Part shown: piece after piece, positions 7,781 to 16,303 of the stretch
Layout of the letters: the number at the start of each line of letters is the position of its first letter
Numbering within the stretch: position 1 is the first letter of the stretch
NCBI GenBank assembly: GCA_900317545.1
Contig: ONHE01000152.1
Span: 1 to 43,454, forward strand
DNA from: an uncultured Prevotella sp.
GTDB lineage: Bacteria > Bacteroidota > Bacteroidia > Bacteroidales > Bacteroidaceae
Reading direction: 5' to 3'
DNA length: 43,454 bases
Notes under the pieces: generated by a model
What the model was told of the DNA's origin: nothing
What the model saw: only the letters and a program-made list of their open reading frames with translations
Databases searched by the model: none
Made by a program: the position numbers and the translations under genes

Positions 7781-9845
7781 CATTAAATATGACATTGAAG
7801 CCGTCATCATCCTTCTGCTCTTTCTTCTGGGGCTTTGGCTTCGGTGTTTCCTTCAGGTTTCCTTTTTCGTCAAACATGCCGTAGGTGGTGCGCAGCACGG
7901 TGAACTCGGTCCGGCGGTTCAGCTGATTGCAGATTTCCTGCCTGCTCTCGTCGAGCTTCCGGATAAATTCCTCGGTCAGCGTGTCGCCCTCTTTCAGCCA
8001 GTCATACTTCGCGGCGAGTTTCTTCCGGATGTGCTTGGGATTCTCTTTACCATATCCCACGGGCGTCAGACGGTCCTTGGCGATGCCGTGTTCGATCAGG
8101 TAGCGGACTACGGATTCGGCCCGTAGCTGCGACAGTCGCTTGTTATAAGCAGCGCTGCCCTTGTAATCGCAGTGGGCACTCAGCTCGATCGTCACGTGCG
8201 GATTCTCGTTGAGGAGCTTCACAAGCTCATCCAAGGCTTTCTTGGATTCGGGCCGCAGCGTCGCCCGGTCAAAGTCATAGAAGATGTTGTCGATCAACAC
8301 GGGAGCGGAAATGTCGGCCAGCGGGAACTGCAGTACATATTCCTTGGACTCGCTGACGGGTGCTGCGTTCAGTTCTTCCTTATGGTTCAGATGTCCTTTG
8401 CAGGTCGCTAAGAAGAGGTATTCGACGTTTGGCTTGATGACGAAGGTGAACGATCCGTCGCCCTTGACATTCATCCGCTGGTTAGTCCCGTCGTTTCCGA
8501 CGATGTAAACCTGTGCTGCCGGCAGTTCGTAACCATCCATCTCGTAGACCCATCCCTTCACCGATTGGATGATTTCAGGATTCTCGAAGCTGTAGATATG
8601 GTCATATCCGCGGCCGTCATTCCTGTTGGATGAGAAGTAGCCACGATTGTGCGGGCCCTCGAAGGTCATGCCGAAGTCGTCGCCGGAGGAGTTGAGCGGA
8701 TAGCCGGGATGCTCGATATAGTAGTGTCCCGAACGGTCTACCTTTGCGATGAAGATATCGAGTCCGCCCATCCCGGGATGTCCGTCGGAGGAGAAATAGA
8801 AGTCTCCGTTGGGGCGGAAGGTGGGAAAAGCCTCGTTGCCAGCGGTGTTGATCGGGCTGCCGAGGTTCTCTACGCCGCCCATTCCTGCGGCAGTCAGCCT
8901 CACCCGCCAGATGTCCAGACCACCCTTCCCGCCTGGCATGTCGGAGGTGAAATATAGCCACTGGCCGTCGGGCGATATGGCAGGGTGGGCGAAGCTGGAC
9001 AGGGTGTCGTGCGTGATCTCGAGTTTCGTAGCCTTCCCCCAAGCCGCATCGGCGCGGTTGGAGACCATGATCTGTGCGAAGCGGGGATAGGAAGGATCCG
9101 TCGCACATTGTGTCAGGTACATCTCCCGCTGGTCAGTGGAGAAGGCACAGGCTCCTTCGTCGAACGCCGTATTCAGTCCGCCGCCGACCGGTTCGGGTCT
9201 GCTCCATTTGCCTTTGTCATCCTTCGTGGAGAGGAAAATATCCCCGGCCTTGGTGCCGGTGATGCCGCTGAGCTCGTCGCCGTTGGCTTCTTTGCGGGTC
9301 GAAGTGAAGTAGAGTTGGTCGGACTGATCGCCAAAGAGCATGGGAGAATAGTCGTTGAAGCGCGAGTTGAACAGGTCCATCCGCTTCACCGTGTATCTTG
9401 AGCCTTCCTTTTTCCATGTCGGTGCCTGCCGTGCAGCAGTCAGTCCGTTGCGCGCCAGTTCGTCATCGGGAAGCGAATCCAATACCAACCGGAACTCCTT
9501 TTCTGCCTCCTTGTAGTTGCCGATGCGCATCAACTGGCGTCCGAAGGCGCGATGCACGTCAATGTCAGCCTTGCCGTAGCGGATCGTGTTGCGGTAAGCG
9601 GCGATGGCTTTTGGTGTCTGATTGATCCGGTCATAGCACTGCGCCATCTTCAAGGCACGCGCTCCGCGGTTGGCTCTTTCCTTGGGTGGCGTCTTCTGAT
9701 AGGCCTGCCTGAACTGCTCGGCGGCATCATAGTATTCGCCGAGGGCCAGAAATGCTTCCGCCTTCTTCAGATTCCGCTCTAATCCGCAGCCCGTCATGAG
9801 CATGCAGCAGAGCAGCAGTAGGATCCTGTCAACCTTGATATACAT
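7764..9845 (-). CDS. porE: PorE-like TPR / propeller / OmpA lipoprotein (type IX secretion)
   Basis: A 693-aa outer-membrane lipoprotein. The lipobox LMTGC puts the modified cysteine at C20. Domains in order: TPR repeats (about 24-150, EAFLALGEYYDAAEQFRQA); a WD40/PD40 propeller (about 155-425) with repeated PDGQWLYFTSDMPGG-type blades; a carboxypeptidase-regulatory-like beta domain (about 435-505, VKGWVYEMDGYELPAAQVYI); and an OmpA C-terminal peptidoglycan-binding domain (about 515-690, IFYDFDRATLRPESKKAL, then LSAHCDYKGSAAYNKRLS). This four-part order is that of Porphyromonas gingivalis PorE, a type IX secretion component that binds peptidoglycan. Many Bacteroidetes OmpA proteins have related layouts, so the symbol is provisional. 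Confidence 0.8.
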   Translation of the reverse strand: MYIKVDRILLLLCCMLMTGCGLERNLKKAEAFLALGEYYDAAEQFRQAYQKTPPKERANRGARALKMAQCYDRINQTPKAIAAYRNTIRYGKADIDVHRAFGRQLMRIGNYKEAEKEFRLVLDSLPDDELARNGLTAARQAPTWKKEGSRYTVKRMDLFNSRFNDYSPMLFGDQSDQLYFTSTRKEANGDELSGITGTKAGDIFLSTKDDKGKWSRPEPVGGGLNTAFDEGACAFSTDQREMYLTQCATDPSYPRFAQIMVSNRADAAWGKATKLEITHDTLSSFAHPAISPDGQWLYFTSDMPGGKGGLDIWRVRLTAAGMGGVENLGSPINTAGNEAFPTFRPNGDFYFSSDGHPGMGGLDIFIAKVDRSGHYYIEHPGYPLNSSGDDFGMTFEGPHNRGYFSSNRNDGRGYDHIYSFENPEIIQSVKGWVYEMDGYELPAAQVYIVGNDGTNQRMNVKGDGSFTFVIKPNVEYLFLATCKGHLNHKEELNAAPVSESKEYVLQFPLADISAPVLIDNIFYDFDRATLRPESKKALDELVKLLNENPHVTIELSAHCDYKGSAAYNKRLSQLRAESVVRYLIEHGIAKDRLTPVGYGKENPKHIRKKLAAKYDWLKEGDTLTEEFIRKLDESRQEICNQLNRRTEFTVLRTTYGMFDEKGNLKETPKPKPQKKEQKDDDGFNVIFNESPSN

Positions 9846-9899
9846 ACAGCATATTAACGTTCTTCGGGCGCAATTATTGCCTTCCGCAGGCTGCGGATG

Positions 9900-11993
9900 T
9901 CATTTCCCGCTGTCAGTTGACAGTGTGCCGAACGGCCGACGGAACGTGCATCCGGCCTTCCAATTGCTGCAGCCGTAGGCCGTCTTGCCTTTGATGATCG
10001 TTCCTTTGCCGCAAAGCGGGCACCGCTGGCCCACGATCCGATCGTCCGAAACGGTCTCCGGCAGGTCGGCTGAAGGTGTCTCCGCGGCTTTCGCCTGCTT
10101 CTTCCGTCCGTTGCCGGCGGCCGTTTTTTTCTTTGGGGAGGTGGGCTTTGGCTTTGGCTCCTCTGTTATCTGCGAAACGCGGCGATTGCTGTTGTCGCTG
10201 AGAACGTCATTGACGATGGCCGTGATCTGATCCTTCAGCTCGTTGATGAACAGTGTCGGATCGTAGGTATGATGTTCTATATCGCGGAGTTTTTTCTCCC
10301 AGATGCCCGTCAACTCGCAGCTTGTGAGCAGCTTTTCATGTATGAGTTCGATCAGTTCGATGCCCAAGGAAGTGGCGACGAGTTTTTTTCGTTCTCGCCG
10401 GATATAGTGCCGTTTGAAGAGCGTCTCGATGATGCCCGCGCGCGAGGAGGGCCGTCCGATGCCGTTTTCCTTCAGTGCCGCGCGCAGCTCTTCGTCCTCC
10501 ACAAACTTCCCCGCGGTCTCCATGGCGCGCAGGAGTGTGGCTTCGGTATAGTATTTCGGCGGTGTTGTCCACTTCTCGGACAGTGTCGGCGTGTGACTCC
10601 CTGATTCCCCCTTGACGAAGGTGGGCAATGTCCGTTCTTCGTCGGATTGTTTCTCCTCCTCTTCCGCCGCTGTGTCCTTCCTGTCGTAGATCACTCGCCA
10701 TCCCGGGCTGAGGATCTCCTTCCCGATTGCCTTGAACTCGATCTCGTCCACCTGACCGAGCACGGTGGTCGTGGCGAACTTGCAGTCCGGATAGAAGACG
10801 CTGATGAAACGGGTGGCGATGAGGTCATAGACGTTCTTCTCCAAGTCGGTCAGTCCGTGCGGTGCAACGCCCGTGGGGATGATGGCATGGTGGTCAGTGA
10901 CCTTCGCGGTGTCAAACACTTTCTTGCTCTTGGGCAGTTTCTTGCTGATGGCGGCCAAGTCTTTGATCCAGCCGAGATAAGGCTGCCGACCGTCAATCAT
11001 GACCTGACTGATGCCGTTGAGGATCTGGGGGCACTTGGGATAGATGTCGTCACTCAGATACTGGGTATCGACACGGGGATAGGTGGTGAGTTTTTTCTCA
11101 TAGAGACTTTGCACCTGATTGAGCGTCGTCTCGGCCGAATAGCCAAACCGCTTGTTGCACTCGACCTGTAGGGATGTCAGGTCAAAGAGATGGGGAGGTG
11201 CCTCGGTGCCTTTCTTCTTCTCCACTCCGGTGACGACAAACGGCTTTCCCTCGATGCCGACAAAGGCCTGTTCGCCCTCCTCCCGGGTGGTGAACTTGCC
11301 CTTGGTGGCCGTGAAGGTGGTGTCGCGATAGATGGTTGCGAGGATCCAATACGGTTCGGGCTTGAACTGTTCGATCTCTTTCTGACGGTTGACGATCAGT
11401 GCCAGCGTCGGTGTCTGTACGCGCCCGATGCTGAGCACCTGATGGTTCTTGCCGTATTTCAATGTGTACAGGCGCGTGGCATTCATGCCGAGGAGCCAGT
11501 CGCCGATGGCTCTTGACAGTCCGGCCATATAGAGACTCTGGTATTCACCCTGGTCCTTGAGCGACTGGAAACCGTCCTGGATGGCCTCGTCGGTCATCGA
11601 CGAGATCCACAGACGCTTCACCGGGCACTTGACCTGTGCCTTTTGCATGACCCAACGCTGTATGAGTTCACCCTCCTGACCGGCGTCGCCACAGTTGATG
11701 ATCTCGTCGGCGTTGCGATAAAGACCCTCGATCACGGCAAACTGACGGCGTATGCCCTCATCTTCAATCAGGCGTATGCCGAACCGCGGAGGAATCATCG
11801 GCAGGGCGGCGAGGCTCCAGTGCTTCCAGTTCTCGGTGTAATCATTGGGCGCTTTCAGCTCACATAGATGGCCGAAAGTCCACGTCACCTGGTAGCCATT
11901 GCCTTCCATGTACCCGTTTTTGGAGGTGTTAGCTCCCAAGATACGGGCGATGTCGCGGGCGACACTCGGTTTTTCGGCGATACAAACGATCAT
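9900..11993 (-). CDS. topB: DNA topoisomerase III
   Basis: A 697-aa type IA topoisomerase that relaxes and decatenates DNA. The Toprim domain starts at residue 1 (IVCIAEKPSVARDIARILGA). The active-site tyrosine is Y305 in TTYPRVDTQYLSDD. SIGRVQTPTLALIV and GIGRPSSRAGIIETL are family motifs. A lysine/proline-rich linker (about 615-645) leads to a C-terminal four-cysteine zinc ribbon (CPLCGKG and CSNWKAGC). Length and layout fit the Bacteroidetes TopB family. Multiple TopB copies are common on mobile elements in this phylum, but no transfer genes surround this one, so it is probably the housekeeping copy. Confidence 0.95.
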   Translation of the reverse strand: MIVCIAEKPSVARDIARILGANTSKNGYMEGNGYQVTWTFGHLCELKAPNDYTENWKHWSLAALPMIPPRFGIRLIEDEGIRRQFAVIEGLYRNADEIINCGDAGQEGELIQRWVMQKAQVKCPVKRLWISSMTDEAIQDGFQSLKDQGEYQSLYMAGLSRAIGDWLLGMNATRLYTLKYGKNHQVLSIGRVQTPTLALIVNRQKEIEQFKPEPYWILATIYRDTTFTATKGKFTTREEGEQAFVGIEGKPFVVTGVEKKKGTEAPPHLFDLTSLQVECNKRFGYSAETTLNQVQSLYEKKLTTYPRVDTQYLSDDIYPKCPQILNGISQVMIDGRQPYLGWIKDLAAISKKLPKSKKVFDTAKVTDHHAIIPTGVAPHGLTDLEKNVYDLIATRFISVFYPDCKFATTTVLGQVDEIEFKAIGKEILSPGWRVIYDRKDTAAEEEEKQSDEERTLPTFVKGESGSHTPTLSEKWTTPPKYYTEATLLRAMETAGKFVEDEELRAALKENGIGRPSSRAGIIETLFKRHYIRRERKKLVATSLGIELIELIHEKLLTSCELTGIWEKKLRDIEHHTYDPTLFINELKDQITAIVNDVLSDNSNRRVSQITEEPKPKPTSPKKKTAAGNGRKKQAKAAETPSADLPETVSDDRIVGQRCPLCGKGTIIKGKTAYGCSNWKAGCTFRRPFGTLSTDSGK

Positions 11994-12013
11994 TTCTTAT
12001 TATTTTGAAGCTG

Positions 12014-12045
12014 CAAAGATACGCCAACAGACGCGAAATACCAAA
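12014..12045 (-). promoter_or_regulatory. Promoter of topB
   Basis: On the minus strand TATCTTTG (12021 to 12014) and TTTG (12045 to 12042), 20 bases apart, are an exact match to the Bacteroidetes consensus. The -7 box ends 20 bases before the topB ATG. Confidence 0.8.
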
Positions 12046-12285
12046 TTAATTCCTGTTTTATTCGTAGCCGACGGCACAATGGAATGCCGCTCCCGGAAGC
12101 CACTTGTCTAGGATGCGGATGACGGGCGGGAAAGGAGGAGAGGACGGAAATCGTCAAAGAAAAGTCCCGTTTTTTAACACTTCTCGGTCACCTCTTCTAA
12201 TGCTGGTCGTGTCATCCTGAGTGCGGAGAAGAAGTCTACTAACGGGCCATATAGCCCCTCCGTGGACGGCAGATGTATCTCTAAG

Positions 12286-12400
12286 GCGACACAAAGCATA
12301 GCTCCGCAGCGTGCGGAACGATCCTCTTGCCCGTCGGGAGCTATGCTCCGGTCTGCCCGGATGTGTCCTTTTGAAGCGCCGGAGCTATCCTTTGGCCAGT
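12286..12400. repeat. Dispersed AGCTATGCT-type repeat, copy B
   Basis: An 11-bp inverted repeat AGCATAGCTCC (12295-12305) / GGAGCTATGCT (12337-12347), followed by a third core GGAGCTATCCTTTGG at 12381. Degenerate units lie between them (GATCCTCTTG near 12320, ATGTGTCCTTTT near 12361), giving spacing near 22 bases. ATGTGTCCTTT is shared with copy A. Confidence 0.6.
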
Positions 12401-12627
12401 ATCGAACGGCCATCTCCGGCGGACAGAGGAGGTATTCGCAGACGGTGGGTGGCGCAACCGGCTGATTGACTGTGTGTTTGCGCTGCGGTGTGAAAATGGC
12501 GATCCTGTCGGCAGATGACCGTCCGCTGGCTCCGAAGCGATCCATGGAGCGGCATTTGTAAAGATAATTCGCAACCGGTGCAGCCGGTCTGTCGTTCAGG
12601 CGGAAATGCCGCCCGGTCCTGTCAAGA

Positions 12628-13263
12628 TCAATATCCGACCGGCTCGTCGGTCAGCAGCACGATGTGCCGACCTGCGGGATAGCTCAGGCGCTGGATGCTG
12701 ATGAAGTTGCAGATCGAGTCGGGCGACTTGCAGTCATGGCAGACACCGTCGACCGAGCAGGGCGTTTTCACGTCGAAACGGGCCGTGTTTGTCGGGGCCG
12801 CAACCGACCGGGCGCGCTTGATGGCGGCCTCTGTGTCTTGGCAGACCTTGTGCAGCGCGACGACCAGAATGACATGTGTCGGCCCCCAGGTCATGGCTGC
12901 CACGCGGTTGCCGTTGCCGTCGATGTTGACGATCACGCCGTCCTCGGAGATCGCGTTCACGCTTGCGAGATAGTAGTCACAGTCGAACGCCTGCAGATAG
13001 GCACGTCGTTTCTCCTCGGGCGTCGTGGCTTCGTCGCGGTCGAAGACACGATAGGGTCCTGCCTTGAGCATGCCGGTGATGCCCGTCTTGCGGATCGTCT
13101 CCGAGCCGCCCCATGTGATCGTGCTCTGTGCGGGGATCAGTTCGCGGACCTTCGTGCGCAGTGCCTCGGCGTTGGGACAGTAATAAGCGTCGTAGTGGCG
13201 CTGTTTCAGTTGCTTGATAAGTCGGGCGGCAAGCCGCTCATTCCTCAGTTGTTTCGGTTCCAT
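12628..13263 (-). CDS. LUD-domain protein (lactate utilisation protein family)
   Basis: 211 aa from ATG 13263. A single LUD (DUF162) domain covers most of the protein; characteristic stretches are TITWGGSETIRKTGITGML, YYLASVNAISEDGVIVNIDG and AMTWGPTHVILVV. A cysteine cluster near the end (CSVDGVCHDCKSPDSIC) looks able to bind metal or an Fe-S centre. The longer open frame begins at a TTG inside the -7 box and is rejected. It is divergent from lutABC, 230 bases away, suggesting a related role in lactate or short-chain acid metabolism; the biochemical function of stand-alone LUD proteins is not settled. Confidence 0.85.
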   Translation of the reverse strand: MEPKQLRNERLAARLIKQLKQRHYDAYYCPNAEALRTKVRELIPAQSTITWGGSETIRKTGITGMLKAGPYRVFDRDEATTPEEKRRAYLQAFDCDYYLASVNAISEDGVIVNIDGNGNRVAAMTWGPTHVILVVALHKVCQDTEAAIKRARSVAAPTNTARFDVKTPCSVDGVCHDCKSPDSICNFISIQRLSYPAGRHIVLLTDEPVGY

Positions 13264-13293
13264 ATCCTGTGAGTTTTGATCTTTCCTTTGCTG

Positions 13294-13301
13294 CAAAGTT
13301 A
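13294..13301 (-). promoter_or_regulatory. Promoter -7 box of the LUD gene
   Basis: TAACTTTG on the minus strand (13301 to 13294) is an exact -7 match. No clear TTG is seen at the -33 position, so the promoter may need an activator. The leader before ATG 13263 would be about 25 bases. Confidence 0.6.
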
Positions 13302-13456
13302 ATCAAAATTTCTGCAGTCAGGATTCCATGTGCCGGATTTTTTACTTTTGCTGTCAGCATCCGGTTTTGGGGGTTCGGCGTTTCGTAAATCTTATAATCT
13401 GTTGATTGAACAATAAAATTAATGTGCTTCTGATGGCAGGATCAACAAAAAAACAT

Positions 13457-13464
13457 TATATTTG
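13457..13464 (+). promoter_or_regulatory. Promoter -7 box of lutABC
   Basis: TATATTTG at 13457-13464, 29 bases before the lutA ATG, matches TAnnTTTG. The -33 position is poor (TGATGG region), consistent with regulated expression. Confidence 0.6.
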
Positions 13465-13493
13465 CAATTGATATTGATCGTGAACAAAAAATT

Positions 13494-14234
13494 ATGATGA
13501 AGATAGGACTATTTATCCCTTGCTATGTGGATGCACTTTTCCCAGAGGCAGGTGTAGCCACCTATAAGCTGCTGAAGCATTTCGGCGTGGAAGTGGAATA
13601 TCCCGAGAAGCAGACATGCTGCGGGCAGCCGATGGCGAACGCCGGTTTTGAACCGATGGCCGTGCCGTTGGCCAAGAAGTTCGACGCCATGTTCAAGGAC
13701 TATGATTACGTCGTGGCGCCCTCGGCGTCGTGCGCCGCTTTTGTCAGGACTTACTATCCGAAGCTCCTCTCCGGTGATCATGCCTGCCTGACATCGACAA
13801 AGACGGTGGACATCGTGGAGTTTCTGCACGACGTGCTGAAAGTTACTTCGGTGCCGGGAAAATTCCCTCACGTCGTCAGTGTACACAACTCGTGCCACGG
13901 CGTGCGTGAGCTCGGACTTTCATCTCCTTCGGAAAGGCACGTCCCGCCGTTCAGCAAGATCATGGACCTGCTCCGTCTCGTCGAGGGAATCACCCTCAGG
14001 GAGCCCGAGCGCAGAGACGAGTGCTGCGGCTTTGGAGGCATGTTCGCCGTCGAAGAGCCGGCAGTCTCGACCCGCATGGGCGAGGACAAGATCAGCCGCC
14101 ACATGGCTACGGGAGCCGAATATGTCACCGGTCCCGACAGCTCCTGCCTCATGCACATGGCCGGCATCGCCAAGAAGGAGCATCTGCCGATAAAGTTTAT
14201 CCATGTCGCACAGATCCTGGCGGCAGGGCTATGA
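13494..14234 (+). CDS. lutA: LutA-like (Fe-S)-binding protein, lactate oxidation
   Basis: A 246-aa protein of the CCG-domain family: two cysteine-rich CCG repeats (KQTCCGQPMANAG near residue 40 and RRDECCGFGGMFAVEE near 180) ligate an iron-sulfur cofactor, as in GlpC and heterodisulfide reductase HdrB. It is the first gene of lutABC, which in Bacillus oxidises L-lactate to pyruvate. Two ATG codons are adjacent (13494, 13497). Followed after 34 bases by lutB. Confidence 0.92.
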   Translation: MMKIGLFIPCYVDALFPEAGVATYKLLKHFGVEVEYPEKQTCCGQPMANAGFEPMAVPLAKKFDAMFKDYDYVVAPSASCAAFVRTYYPKLLSGDHACLTSTKTVDIVEFLHDVLKVTSVPGKFPHVVSVHNSCHGVRELGLSSPSERHVPPFSKIMDLLRLVEGITLREPERRDECCGFGGMFAVEEPAVSTRMGEDKISRHMATGAEYVTGPDSSCLMHMAGIAKKEHLPIKFIHVAQILAAGL

Positions 14235-14268
14235 GGATCTGTCAACAACGAAATTAAACCTATAAGAT

Positions 14269-15642
14269 ATGAGTACGTTGCATAGTATAGCTGCAGGAAA
14301 ATTCACCAAGGACCGGGAGAAGACGGCTTGGCATGACCAGACGTTCTGGTCTGTCAGGATGAAACGCGACGCCCAGGCACAGCTGTTGCCCGAATGGGAG
14401 TCGCTGCGTGAGCATGCCAGTGCGATCAAACGGCACACAATCACTCATCTGGCCGACTATCTCGACCGGTTTGCAACAGCTTTGGAGAGCCGGGGCGTGA
14501 TCGTCCATTGGGCCAAGGATGCCCAGGAATTCAACGAGATTGTTTATGGCATCCTTGAGTCACATAAGGTCACGAAGCTCGTCAAGTCGAAGTCGATGCT
14601 CACGGAAGAATGCGAGATGAACCCCTATCTGATCAGCCGCGGCATCGACGTGGTTGAGACCGACCTCGGGGAACGCATCATTCAGTTGCTCGGTCAGAAG
14701 CCCAGCCACATCGTGATGCCTGCGATCCACCTCAAACGTGAGGAGGTCGGAAGGATGTTCGAACAGCATGGGATCTCGAAGGAGACAGGTAACTACGATC
14801 CGACTTATCTCACCCGCTGCGCCCGACACCATCTGCGTGACGAATTCATGGATGCTCAGGCAGGCATGACCGGCTGCAATTTTGGCGTCGCCGCAACGGG
14901 AGATGTCGTCGTCTGCACCAATGAGGGCAATGCCGACATGTCGACTTCCATGCCCAAACTGCATCTCGTGGCTATGGGAATAGAGAAGATTGTGCCCGAC
15001 TACGATTCGCTCGCCGTCTTCCAACGGCTGCTCTGCCGATGCGGTACGGGACAACCGACGACGACCTATACCTCACATTTCCGCCAGGCAAGACCGGGCG
15101 GCGAGATGCACGTCATACTGGTCGACAACGGACGCAGCCGCATTCTCGCCGACGGAGACCACTGGGAGACACTCAAGTGCATCCGTTGCGGAGCCTGCAT
15201 GAACACATGCCCGGTCTACAGACGGAGCGGCGGCTACAGTTATACTTATTTCATACCAGGCCCGATCGGTGTCAATCTCGGTATGTCAAAGGATCCTCAG
15301 CGCTATGCAGACAATGTCTCCGCCTGCTCGCTGTGTCTCAGCTGCGACAACGTCTGTCCGACTCATGTCAACCCGGGATCGCAGATTTATCTCTGGAGAC
15401 AGCGTCTCGACGGCATCGGCAAGGCTGATCCGATGAAGAAACTGATGTCCACCGGCATGCGCATCCTGTATGATCACCCGGCTCTCTACACCACCGCACT
15501 GCGCTTTGCACCATTGGCCAACTGGGTTCCGGACAGCCTCACGCGCTTCAGCAGGCTGAATCCGTGGAGCGTGGGACATACGAAACCGATATTCGCAAAG
15601 CAGTCATTCCACGAGCTGTGGAGGAAAGGAGAGGTCAAATGA
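14269..15642 (+). CDS. lutB: LutB-like iron-sulfur protein with LUD domain
   Basis: 457 aa. The N-terminal LUD domain (about 60-290) includes LVKSKSMLTEECEMNPYL and GCNFGVAATGDVVVCTNEGN. A ferredoxin-like domain with two 4Fe-4S motifs follows: CIRCGACMNTCP beginning at C304 and CSLCLSCDNVCP beginning at C353. A C-terminal LutB-specific tail ends at 457. It is the electron-transfer component of the LutABC lactate-oxidising complex. Its stop overlaps the lutC start (ATGA). Confidence 0.94.
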   Translation: MSTLHSIAAGKFTKDREKTAWHDQTFWSVRMKRDAQAQLLPEWESLREHASAIKRHTITHLADYLDRFATALESRGVIVHWAKDAQEFNEIVYGILESHKVTKLVKSKSMLTEECEMNPYLISRGIDVVETDLGERIIQLLGQKPSHIVMPAIHLKREEVGRMFEQHGISKETGNYDPTYLTRCARHHLRDEFMDAQAGMTGCNFGVAATGDVVVCTNEGNADMSTSMPKLHLVAMGIEKIVPDYDSLAVFQRLLCRCGTGQPTTTYTSHFRQARPGGEMHVILVDNGRSRILADGDHWETLKCIRCGACMNTCPVYRRSGGYSYTYFIPGPIGVNLGMSKDPQRYADNVSACSLCLSCDNVCPTHVNPGSQIYLWRQRLDGIGKADPMKKLMSTGMRILYDHPALYTTALRFAPLANWVPDSLTRFSRLNPWSVGHTKPIFAKQSFHELWRKGEVK

Positions 15643-16220
15643 AAAAGGAATCATTCTTGGAAAATCTGCGTGCCGTCACGCAGCAGCAATTCGATATGCC
15701 CGACATGCACATCGAGGGCATCAAGTATCCGGATACTTACCAGCAGTTTGTGACGATGACCGAGACCGTCGGAGGGACGGTCATCGAGGCCCGGAAGACA
15801 GATGATCTCAATCTGCTGATCCGGAATTGCTTCCCCGAAGCGAAGGTCTTCGCAAGCAATCTGCCCTATATCACCATCGCAGAACGCAATCCGGACACGG
15901 TTTCAGAAGCAGCTGAGCTGAACGGAACGGATGTCGGAATCGTCGAAGGACAAGTTGGTGTGGCCGAGAATGCCTGCATCTGGGTGCCCCAGACGATGAA
16001 GGAAAAGGCCGTATGCTTTATTTCCGAGTGCTTGGTGATCATCCTCGATAAGCAGAACATTGTCGACAATATGCACGAAGCCTATCGTCTGATCCGAATG
16101 GATGACCGCTATAACTTCGGTACATTCATCAGCGGTCCGAGCAAGACGGCTGACATTGAGCAGTCGCTTGTCATGGGTGCGCAGGCGGCACGTGCTGTCA
16201 CGGTCATCGTGCTGTCATAA
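15639..16220 (+). CDS. lutC: LutC-like LUD-domain protein
   Basis: 193 aa from ATG 15639, which overlaps the lutB stop as ATGA and follows an AAGGAG ribosome-binding site; a longer open frame reaching into lutB is a shadow. A single LUD domain is visible, with TVIEARKTDDLNLLIRN, GTDVGIVEGQVGVAENA and a C-terminal FGTFISGPSKTADIEQSL, the latter a hallmark of LutC/YkgG. Third and last gene of the lactate operon; a strong hairpin terminator follows. Confidence 0.92.
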   Translation: MKKESFLENLRAVTQQQFDMPDMHIEGIKYPDTYQQFVTMTETVGGTVIEARKTDDLNLLIRNCFPEAKVFASNLPYITIAERNPDTVSEAAELNGTDVGIVEGQVGVAENACIWVPQTMKEKAVCFISECLVIILDKQNIVDNMHEAYRLIRMDDRYNFGTFISGPSKTADIEQSLVMGAQAARAVTVIVLS

Positions 16221-16233
16221 GTGCTCCCTCCAA

Positions 16234-16275
16234 AAGAAATAAGCTATAGTCCGATTGGGCTATAGCTTATTTCTT
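16234..16275. terminator. Bidirectional hairpin terminator between lutC and metY
   Basis: A perfect 16-bp stem (AAGAAATAAGCTATAG at 16234-16249 with its complement at 16260-16275). It extends to 19 bp through a T-G pair and CC/GG, leaving a GATT loop. The A-rich left side and T-rich right side supply a U-tract in either direction, fitting the convergent genes. Confidence 0.9.
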
Positions 16276-16303
16276 ATTGCATCATTGTTGTTGTCAGATC
16301 GAT

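Larger units (their letters stand above)
11994..12627. other. Intergenic region with topB promoter and repeat copy B
   Basis: A 634-base gap between topB and the LUD gene. It holds the topB promoter (12014-12045), a TGTCATCCTGAG-like motif (12212-12222) and repeat copy B (12286-12400). A 123-codon open frame on the minus strand (12174-12545) crosses the repeats and has no recognisable domain, so I do not call a gene. The remainder shows nothing I can identify. Confidence 0.6.

Noticed and set aside
12174-12545. A 123-codon open frame on the minus strand in the topB/LUD gap
   Set aside because: It reads through the repeat element, has no ribosome-binding site or domain, and no adjacent promoter.
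15564-15638. Upstream extension of lutC inside lutB
   Set aside because: The ATG at 15639 has an AAGGAG site and ATGA coupling; the extension overlaps conserved lutB sequence.
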